A stretch of DNA of 64,000 nt from Sphaerisporangium krabiense. GTDB lineage: Bacteria > Actinomycetota > Actinomycetes > Streptosporangiales > Streptosporangiaceae. Both the position numbers and the translations under genes were made by a program. The stretch is taken from the NCBI RefSeq assembly GCF_014200435.1, contig NZ_JACHBR010000001.1, positions 3,069,501 through 3,133,500 of the forward strand, written 5' to 3'. This document shows positions 58,414 through 64,000 of this stretch, in pieces; within the stretch, counting starts at the first letter, position 1, and each line of letters opens with the position of its first letter. The notes under the pieces are model-generated. The model had not been told where the DNA came from. It saw only the letters and a program-made list of their open reading frames with translations, and made no database searches.

Positions 58414-59018
58414 GCCATGGACTCCAGGCTCAAGGGGTCGGAACCGCCGAGCACTCGGCGTAGTTTGGCCCGGACGCGGTGCAGGCGGGAGCGCACCGTT
58501 CCGACCGGGATCTCCAGCGCCCGCGCGACCTCCTCGTAGGTGAGGTCGGTCCAGGCGACGAGCAGCAGGAGGTCCCGTTCCTTCGCGGACAGCCCGGCCA
58601 GCGCCTGGGCGAGGCGGGGTCGTAGCCCCCCGGCGGCGACCCGTTCGACGCTCCTCTCGTCGAACGCGTCGGCCGGCGAGCCGGGCCGCTGCCCGGCCAC
58701 CTTGGCCATGGCGCGCACGCGGCGGCGTTCGGCCCCGCGATGGTGGGCCACCACGTTGGTCGCGATGCCGTACAGCCAGGGCCTGGCATCGGGGCGGGAA
58801 GGGTCGTAGCGGGCGCGGCCGCGGAAGGCGGCGAGGAACACCTCCGCCACCACGTCCTCGGCGATCTCGGGTCCGAGGCGTCGCGCGGCGTACCGGAAGA
58901 TCTCGTCGGCGTGCCGGTCGAACAGCACGGCGAACATCTCGGGCCTGCCTAGCGAGCGCGCGATCACGGTCGAGTCGTCGAGCGTGGATCCGTCGAGCAG
59001 TGCCTGGGCACTTACCAC
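58410..59018 (-). CDS. ECF-type RNA polymerase sigma factor
   Basis: 202 residues from GTG 59018, with GAGAGG upstream; an ATG-like extension to 59069 is less likely. Region 2 reads LFDRHADEIFRYAARRLGPE and AEDVVAEVFLAAFR, with the melting helix YGIATNVVAHHRGAE. Region 4 has LSAKERDLLLLVAWTDLTYE and EIPVGTVRSRLHRVRAKLRR. The pairing with a membrane protein implies control by an envelope signal. A promoter target was not identified here. Confidence 0.93.
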   Translation of the reverse strand: MVSAQALLDGSTLDDSTVIARSLGRPEMFAVLFDRHADEIFRYAARRLGPEIAEDVVAEVFLAAFRGRARYDPSRPDARPWLYGIATNVVAHHRGAERRRVRAMAKVAGQRPGSPADAFDERSVERVAAGGLRPRLAQALAGLSAKERDLLLLVAWTDLTYEEVARALEIPVGTVRSRLHRVRAKLRRVLGGSDPLSLESMA

Positions 59019-59593
59019 GTGCGGTCCTCTCGGGGTTTCGATGCGGTCACCCCGTACTTGCCGCCGCACGGTCCTCCGGTTCCCTGATTTTCCGACTTAT
59101 CGCGATTTTCCATCATCACGCCCGGTCGCGTGCCGCACATGCCCCGGGACGGCCGCCGCCGTCCACCGCGGAACCCGCGCCCCGTCCGGGCCCGGAGCAG
59201 GCGGACGGCGTGCGGCCGGCCGTGCCCGCCGTGCGGAGAATAGAGCGTGAACGCCGGCGGACGAACGCGGATATCACGTGCTCCCGGCCGGGAAAGCCGC
59301 GGGGTCCGGCCCTGGTGGCCGGTTTTCGGGCCGGGCCGCCGCCCATTGTCGACGCCGATCGCGGGCATAACCCCTGGCTATCGATACTGGTCAGCGCGCT
59401 GCGACGGCGCGCGGCATCCCGTAATGCGGGCCGGCCGGAAGAACGGTCCCGTACATATTTAATATTAGGGACCTCATTCCCGTTATTCCGATAACAATCA
59501 CAGCTTTCACTCGTGACACACGTAACAAATCGCCATATCATCACCGATCGTGGCTGAAGGTGATCTTCCCCGTCCCTTCTCATGGAGTTCTGT
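59019..59593. other. Long intergenic region, no gene seen
   Basis: 575 nt between the divergent sigma factor and APC permease genes. The first part is GC-rich and codes for nothing convincing: the small open frames lack signals or family patterns. From about 59450 to 59560 it turns AT-rich (ACATATTTAATATTAGG), the likely promoter zone for the permease, with one palindrome at 59482. Confidence 0.6.
59482..59495. promoter_or_regulatory. Palindrome GTTAT-TCCG-ATAAC upstream of the permease
   Basis: A perfect 5-bp inverted repeat in the AT-rich segment about 100 nt before the APC permease start. It may be a regulator site; no adjacent regulator gene is known. Confidence 0.35.
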
Positions 59594-61066
59594 ATGTCCC
59601 TCATAGAGCAGCGCCCCAGCGCCGTTTCCGCCGCCTTGGCGAAGGATCGGCTCGGCGTCCCCTCGGTCGTGTTCTTCGTCATCTCCGCGGCGGCGCCGCT
59701 GATGGTCGTCGCGGGCTCGGTCCCGACGGCGTACGCGGTGACGGGCGTGATCGGCGTGCCGTTCGCGTTCCTGATGCTCGGCGCGATCTTCACGTTGTTC
59801 GCCGTCGGGTACGTGACGATGGCCAGGCACGTCGTGAACGCGGGCGCGTTCTACGCCTACGCGGCCCAAGGGCTCGGCCGCACCCAGGGAGTGGCGACCG
59901 CGTGGGTGGCCCTGCTGGCCTACAACGCGCTGCAACTGGGGCTCTACGGCATCATCGGGTCGGCGGCCGAGCCGCTGCTCAAGGACTGGTTCGGCGTCTC
60001 GCCCTCCTGGTGGGTGATCGCGCTCGTGGCGTGGGCGCTGGTCGGCGTGCTCGGCCTGCTGCGGGTGGACGTCAACGGCAAGATCCTCTCGGTCCTGCTC
60101 GCCAGTGAGATCGCCGTCGTCCTGGTGTTCGACCTGGGCGACCTGCTGAACGCCGGTCCCGCCGGCGTCACCTTCGAGGGCTTCGACCCCGGCGCGCTGT
60201 TCGTGCCCGGCGTGGGCGCCGCGCTCGCCACCGTCGTCGCCGGGTTCGCGGGCGTCGAGTCCTCGGTGGTCTTCGCCGAGGAGTCCAAGGACCGCGACAG
60301 GACCGTGCCCACGGCCACCTACGTCGGCGTCGCGGTCATCGCGATCCTCTACGCGATCTCGGCCTGGGCCCAGACCGTGCCGACCGGGCCGGACGGGATC
60401 GTCAAGGCCTCGACCGAGCAGGGCACCATGCTCATCTTCAACCAGGCCACCGCCCACATGGGGTCGGCCGTCGCGACGATCGGCTCCCTGCTGTTCGTGA
60501 CCAGCAGCATCGCCTGCATGATCGCCTTCCACAACACCACGGCCCGCTACATCTTCGCGCTCGGCCGCGAGAACGTGCTCCCGCAGGTCTTCGGGCGCAC
60601 CTCGGCCCGCACGGCCGCCCCCGTCACCGGATCGGTGCTGCAGACGGGCCTCGGGCTCATCGTGATCACCGTCTACGCGGTCTTCGGGCTGGACCCGGTG
60701 ACGAAACTGTTCTTCACCTTCGGCGCGTTCGGCGGCCTCGGCCTGCTGACCCTGCTCACCGTCACCTCGATCGCCGTGATCGTGTTCTTCTCCCGCAACC
60801 CCGCCGAGGAGACGGCCTGGCGGACGCGGATCGCGCCCGCGCTGGCCGCCCTGGCGCTGACGGTGATCATCGTGCTGACCCTGGTCAACTTCGACACGGT
60901 GCTCGGCGTCGCGTCCGACTCGCCCATCCGCTGGATCCTGCCCGGCATCTTCGTCGTCGCGATCGTCCTCGGCGTCCTGTGGGCCCGGGTGCTCAAGGTG
61001 ACCAGGCCGGAGGTCTACGCCAACATCGGCCTCGGCGCGCGGGCCGCGAGCGGGGACTCCAAGTGA
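59594..61066 (+). CDS. APC-family amino acid permease
   Basis: 490 residues from ATG 59594, chosen over ATG 59582 because GGAG at 59584-59587 fits it. About twelve membrane helices. APC landmarks are VVFFVISAAAPLMVVAGSVP at TM1, the Gly-rich ATVVAGFAGVESSVVFAEES near TM6 and PSFAMI-like NTTARYIFALGRENVLPQVF. It imports amino acids or amines by ion coupling. The stop overlaps a GNAT acetyltransferase start (TGATG), so the substrate may be acetylated after uptake. Confidence 0.92.
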   Translation: MSLIEQRPSAVSAALAKDRLGVPSVVFFVISAAAPLMVVAGSVPTAYAVTGVIGVPFAFLMLGAIFTLFAVGYVTMARHVVNAGAFYAYAAQGLGRTQGVATAWVALLAYNALQLGLYGIIGSAAEPLLKDWFGVSPSWWVIALVAWALVGVLGLLRVDVNGKILSVLLASEIAVVLVFDLGDLLNAGPAGVTFEGFDPGALFVPGVGAALATVVAGFAGVESSVVFAEESKDRDRTVPTATYVGVAVIAILYAISAWAQTVPTGPDGIVKASTEQGTMLIFNQATAHMGSAVATIGSLLFVTSSIACMIAFHNTTARYIFALGRENVLPQVFGRTSARTAAPVTGSVLQTGLGLIVITVYAVFGLDPVTKLFFTFGAFGGLGLLTLLTVTSIAVIVFFSRNPAEETAWRTRIAPALAALALTVIIVLTLVNFDTVLGVASDSPIRWILPGIFVVAIVLGVLWARVLKVTRPEVYANIGLGARAASGDSK

Positions 61067-61650
61067 TGGCGAAGATCACCCGGCTGAGCGAGGCGGAAGC
61101 CGCCACCGACATCATCGCCGACGCGTTCGGCAACGACGCCATCAGCGCCTGGCTCATCCCGTCGGCGCGGGACCGGATGCCGATCCAGCGGCGGTTCTTC
61201 GGCATGTACGTGGCCCACGCGCTCCACCACGGCGTCGTCTACGGGATCCACGAGTCCGGCGAACTCGTCGGGGCCGCGACCTGGTTCACCGCGCCGTTCC
61301 CCGGCATCCCAGGGGAGGAGCAGGTCATCGCCGCGTTCGCCGGGGAGAACGCCGGACGGTACGGCCTCCTCGGCCGGAAGCTGGTGCGGCTTCACCCGCA
61401 GGTGCCGCACCACTACCTGAACTTCATCGCCCTGCGGCCAGGGCGCACCGGGCGGGGCCTCGGCAGCCTCCTGCTGGAGGAGCACCACCGGCGGCTCGAC
61501 GCCCAGAGGATGCCGGCCTACCTGGAGGCCAGCAGCGCGGACAGCCGCCGGCTGTACCTGCGGCATGGCTACGTGGACATGGCCGAGCCGCTCCGGCTGC
61601 CGGACGGCCCGGTCATGTACCCGATGTGGCGGGCGCCGGCGAGCGTCTAG
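61066..61650 (+). CDS. GNAT family N-acetyltransferase
   Basis: 194 residues from ATG 61066. The GNAT acetyl-CoA motif is visible as LNFIALRPGRTGRGLGSLLL (R/Q-x2-G-x-G/A), followed by the C-terminal strand YLEASSADSRRLYLRHGYVD. A longer frame upstream lies within the permease gene. It is co-translated with the APC permease, and a shared role in amine or amino-acid handling is inferred. The stop codon shares CTAG with the convergent EF-hand gene. Confidence 0.92.
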   Translation: MAKITRLSEAEAATDIIADAFGNDAISAWLIPSARDRMPIQRRFFGMYVAHALHHGVVYGIHESGELVGAATWFTAPFPGIPGEEQVIAAFAGENAGRYGLLGRKLVRLHPQVPHHYLNFIALRPGRTGRGLGSLLLEEHHRRLDAQRMPAYLEASSADSRRLYLRHGYVDMAEPLRLPDGPVMYPMWRAPASV

Positions 61651-61853
61651 CGGGCGGAGTCGAGGTAGGCGGAGAACTCCTCCAGGGAGATGCGCCCGTC
61701 GCCGTCGACGTCCAGGCGCGCCACCGCGGCCTGCGCGGCCTCCTGCGACACCGGCTGCCCGAGCACCTCCATGAGCCGCAGCAGCTCCTCGGCCGAGATC
61801 AGCCCGTCCTTGTCGGCGTCGACCAGCTCAAAGGTCACCGCGTACTCGCTCAT
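61647..61853 (-). CDS. Small two-EF-hand calcium-binding protein
   Basis: 68 residues from ATG 61853, preceded by GAGGAG. Two canonical EF loops with correct ligand positions: DADKDGLISAEE and DVDGDGRISLEE. The size and pairing resemble CabD/calerythrin-like actinobacterial proteins that buffer or sense Ca2+. No signal peptide, so cytoplasmic. Its stop overlaps the convergent GNAT stop within CTAG. Confidence 0.94.
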   Translation of the reverse strand: MSEYAVTFELVDADKDGLISAEELLRLMEVLGQPVSQEAAQAAVARLDVDGDGRISLEEFSAYLDSAR

Positions 61854-61980
61854 CGCCACTCCTCGCATGATCGGTCGCCCAGAACCATAGTCGGGTTCGT
61901 GCCGCGCTCGATGTGTTTTGCGTAGTTAGGTGGGCCGCTCTGCCGTGGACCGGCGCGGACGGTGAAGGCCGAGGGCCGCG

Positions 61981-62002
61981 CGCGCCGATTTCCGTCGGCG
62001 CG
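61981..62002. promoter_or_regulatory. Hairpin ahead of the methyltransferase gene
   Basis: CGCGCCGA-TTTCCG-TCGGCGCG, a perfect 8-bp stem, ends 18 nt before GTG 62021. It may be an operator in the promoter; TAGCCT at 62009-62014 is a candidate -10. Confidence 0.4.
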
Positions 62003-62020
62003 GCTCGGTAGCCTTCGGGC

Positions 62021-62902
62021 GTGGGCGACGACATCGCGGACGACACCGAGGACGACATCGACGAGGTGGAGCGGTCGCGGCTCCGGCTGCGCGCGACCTT
62101 CACCGAGGACGCCGAGCTGTACGACCGCGCGCGGCCGGGGTATCCGGTCGAGCTGTACGACGACCTGGCCGAGGTCGCGGGCGTCGGCACGGGGTGCCGG
62201 CTGCTGGAGATCGGCTGCGGCACCGGCCAGGCCACGGTGCCGCTCGCCGAGCGTGGCTGCCACGTCCTCGCCGTGGAGCTCGGGGAGGCCATGGCGCGGG
62301 TCGCCCGGCGCAACCTCGCCGGGTTCCCGCAGGCGGAGGTCGTGGTGTCCGCCTTCGAGGACTGGACGCCGCCGGAGCGGCCGTTCGACGTCGTGTTCTC
62401 GGCGACGGCCTTCCACTGGGTCGATCCGGCCGTGCGGGTGGTCAAGTCCGCGGCGTGCCTGCGCCCCGGGGGGACGATCGCCACGGTCGCCACCCACCAT
62501 GTCGCGGGCGGGAGCGACGACTTCTTCCGCGAGGTGCAGGACTGCTACGAGCGCTTCGACCCCAGCACGCCGAAGGGGCTGCGCCTGTCCGACGCCTCCG
62601 CCGTGGCCAAGGACGGGCGGGAGATCGAGGAGTCCCCGCTCTTCGGGCCGGTGCGCTTCTTCCGCTACGAACGGGACATCACCTACACGACCGGGCAGTA
62701 CCTCGACGTCCTGCGCACCTATTCCAACCATCGCGCCCTCGGCTGGCCTGTCCTGGACGCCATGCTGGCCTGCATAGGGTCCCTCATCGACCGCCGCCAC
62801 GGCGGCCGGATCACCAAGCGCTACCTGACCGAGCTCAGGGTCGCCCACCGCGTCCCATCCGGACTCGAAAAGGTCGGACCATTACCGTCCGGCGATGCCT
62901 AG
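62021..62902 (+). CDS. Class I SAM-dependent methyltransferase
   Basis: 293 residues from GTG 62021. The acidic N-terminus (DDIADDTEDDIDEVERSRLR) precedes a Rossmann fold with motif I LLEIGCGTGQATVPLA, motif II-like VLAVELGEAMARVARR and the characteristic FSATAFHWVDP of small-molecule methyltransferases (ubiquinone/trans-aconitate type). The acceptor is unknown. Expression is probably leaderless (TAGCCT box). No operon partner. Confidence 0.9.
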   Translation: MGDDIADDTEDDIDEVERSRLRLRATFTEDAELYDRARPGYPVELYDDLAEVAGVGTGCRLLEIGCGTGQATVPLAERGCHVLAVELGEAMARVARRNLAGFPQAEVVVSAFEDWTPPERPFDVVFSATAFHWVDPAVRVVKSAACLRPGGTIATVATHHVAGGSDDFFREVQDCYERFDPSTPKGLRLSDASAVAKDGREIEESPLFGPVRFFRYERDITYTTGQYLDVLRTYSNHRALGWPVLDAMLACIGSLIDRRHGGRITKRYLTELRVAHRVPSGLEKVGPLPSGDA

Positions 62903-63015
62903 GGGCATGGCGCCGCCAAACTCCGCCCCGGTCGTGAAACACCGCCTGGGCGGAGGGTAGGGACAGGAAGGAGAGCGGCCCGCCGGGTCGTCGCCGCGAG
63001 CGAGAGGACGGTGCC

Positions 63016-63309
63016 ATGGCCGCCCATGACGGGAGTCCGGCGAACGGGAGACCGCGGCGCGAGGAAACCCCCGAGGCGCTGCGCGAGGAACTGCGCGTGG
63101 TGGACGAGGATCTGGCCGGCCTGCGCCAGACCGTCAGGGAGCTGCGCGAGCGCATCGGGGACCGCGCCGACGGCCCCACCGACATGACCGAGATCGGCGC
63201 GCTGATCAATATGGCCGACGAACAGGACGGCTTCATCGCCACGCTCGAAGCCCGGCGCGAGAACCTCCTGGGCCGCCTGCGCGAGGCGTCGGGCGAGGAC
63301 ACGCCCTAG
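63016..63309 (+). CDS. Small coiled-coil protein
   Basis: 97 residues from ATG 63016, with GAGAGGA upstream. A charged head (MAAHDGSPANGRPRREETPE) is followed by one long heptad-like helix pair (ALREELRVVDEDLAGLRQTV, QDGFIATLEARRENLLGRLR). No membrane segment or enzyme motif; a cytoplasmic dimerising protein is inferred. Function unknown. Confidence 0.78.
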   Translation: MAAHDGSPANGRPRREETPEALREELRVVDEDLAGLRQTVRELRERIGDRADGPTDMTEIGALINMADEQDGFIATLEARRENLLGRLREASGEDTP

Positions 63310-63310
63310 C

Positions 63311-63335
63311 GGGCGCGCCGCCGGCGGGCGCGCCC
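63311..63335. terminator. Hairpin between convergent genes
   Basis: GGGCGCGCC (63311-63319) pairs with GGCGCGCCC (63327-63335) across a 7-nt loop, directly after the stop at 63309 and before the convergent catalase gene. Confidence 0.65.
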
Positions 63336-63382
63336 GGGAACGGGCTGTCCGGGCTCAGGCCGGGACCGGCAGGAAGGGGCCC

Positions 63383-64000
63383 TCAGGCCGGGACGGGCCG
63401 GGTCGCGCGGCGTGGGAAGCGGTGGGCGGCGACCGCCCGGACGAACGCCTCCAGGAAGCCCTCGGTGTCGGCCTCCCCGGTGACGATCACGCCCCGGGCC
63501 GCGTCGGGCGCGACGCGGGCGAGGTCGAGGAGCTCGGCGCCCTCGCCGATCGCCCCGACGGCCTTGCCGTGCTTGTACGCCTCGGACACGAAGTGCACCG
63601 CGTCGCCGTCCTCGGCCAGCGCGCGGACGCTCTCCCGCCCGCCCGGCACCATCACCGCGTCGTACAGCACCGACGCCGTCGTCGGCATGGCCCGGGTGAC
63701 CATGACGTCCTCGCCGCCCGCGCCCCGGACGACGCCGCCGTGGGCGGCCAGGGTCTCGCAGACCGCGCCGCGCAGGGTCAGCTCGGTCATGAGGCACCGC
63801 ACCTGCGAGGCGTCCACGCCGTCCGCGACCAGGAAGGCGATCTTGCGGGTGGCGATCGTGTCCGCCGGCTCGTGGTCCATGCTCAGCGCGGGCGAGCTGC
63901 GGCCGTGGTTCGGCCGCGACGGCGCGCCCGGCGGCTCGACGCCGATGCCCTCGGCGACCAGGACCGCGAGGTCGTGGTCCACCTCGTTGAGGTTGCGCAC
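63383..64000 (-). CDS. katE: Large-subunit catalase, C-terminal part (5' end beyond the window)
   Basis: The open frame enters from the right edge; the codon at 64000 is internal (GTG, Val), so the gene is truncated here. The first residues, RNLNEVDHDLAVLVAEGIG, are the end of the clade II catalase core, followed by SPALSMDHEPADTIATRKIA. The last 150 residues form the flavodoxin-like/DJ-1 class I glutamine-amidotransferase-like extension (VPGGRESVRAL, GEGAELLDLA) typical of HPII-type catalases. Decomposes hydrogen peroxide; the catalytic heme site lies outside the window. Confidence 0.88.
   Translation of the reverse strand: MRNLNEVDHDLAVLVAEGIGVEPPGAPSRPNHGRSSPALSMDHEPADTIATRKIAFLVADGVDASQVRCLMTELTLRGAVCETLAAHGGVVRGAGGEDVMVTRAMPTTASVLYDAVMVPGGRESVRALAEDGDAVHFVSEAYKHGKAVGAIGEGAELLDLARVAPDAARGVIVTGEADTEGFLEAFVRAVAAHRFPRRATRPVPA

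Noticed and set aside
59000-59494. 164-codon forward frame in the long gap before the APC permease
   Set aside because: Overlaps the sigma factor start, Arg/Ala/Pro-rich with no motif, and no ribosome site.

Overview
The window is very GC-rich, densely packed bacterial DNA with third-codon-position G/C bias and many GTG starts. Stop/start overlaps (ATGA, TGATG) are frequent, and gene types such as DUF397, CU044_5270, Sec/Tat-exported LamG and RHS giants and a dynamin-like GTPase pair are typical of filamentous Actinobacteria. I infer a member of the Streptosporangiaceae/Thermomonosporaceae group (Nonomuraea- or Actinomadura-like); this comes from gene content, not from a marker gene. I saw no rRNA, tRNA, CRISPR array or intact insertion sequence.

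Layout. 1-9.3 kb: an edge-truncated FN3/CBM2 secreted protein, two MFS exporters (one with a MarR regulator), thpR, a probable 27-residue membrane peptide, an aldo/keto reductase and two exported proteins. 9.4-13 kb: L-2-hydroxyglutarate oxidase and a PhoP-like two-component system. 13-28.3 kb is the accessory core. It holds an orphan DUF397 protein whose XRE partner seems reduced to its last codons, directly next to a GHKL ATPase fused to a Shedu-like (DUF4263-type) nuclease; then a NarL-type two-component system, and a divergent LamG - RHS/deaminase toxin - immunity cluster. 28.5-37.7 kb: a small membrane protein/winged-helix pair behind twin palindromes, two divergent HlyD-type adaptors, a MacB-like ABC exporter and a second PhoP-like two-component system in one long operon.

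37.7-50.6 kb: a VapBC-type module, an MDR oxidoreductase with a divergent TetR regulator and paired operators, a Tat-exported CxxC-repeat protein, a lipoprotein, a dynamin-like GTPase pair, SoxR with a divergent MFS exporter, an SPFH/NfeD pair and an L,D-transpeptidase. 50.6-64 kb: homogentisate catabolism (hmgA, and fumarylacetoacetase fused in frame to a conserved N-terminal protein), IclR, exported unknowns, an ECF sigma factor with a membrane partner, an APC permease/GNAT pair, an EF-hand protein, a methyltransferase and the C-terminus of a large-subunit catalase.

How it fits together. Much of the window concerns the cell surface and chemical defence: three exporters with redox or ligand-sensing regulators, envelope-stress two-component systems, wall cross-linking, and exported binding proteins. 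The 13-28 kb block combines a candidate anti-phage gene with a polymorphic toxin/immunity system. It is the most likely recently acquired segment and the best place to look for undescribed biology.
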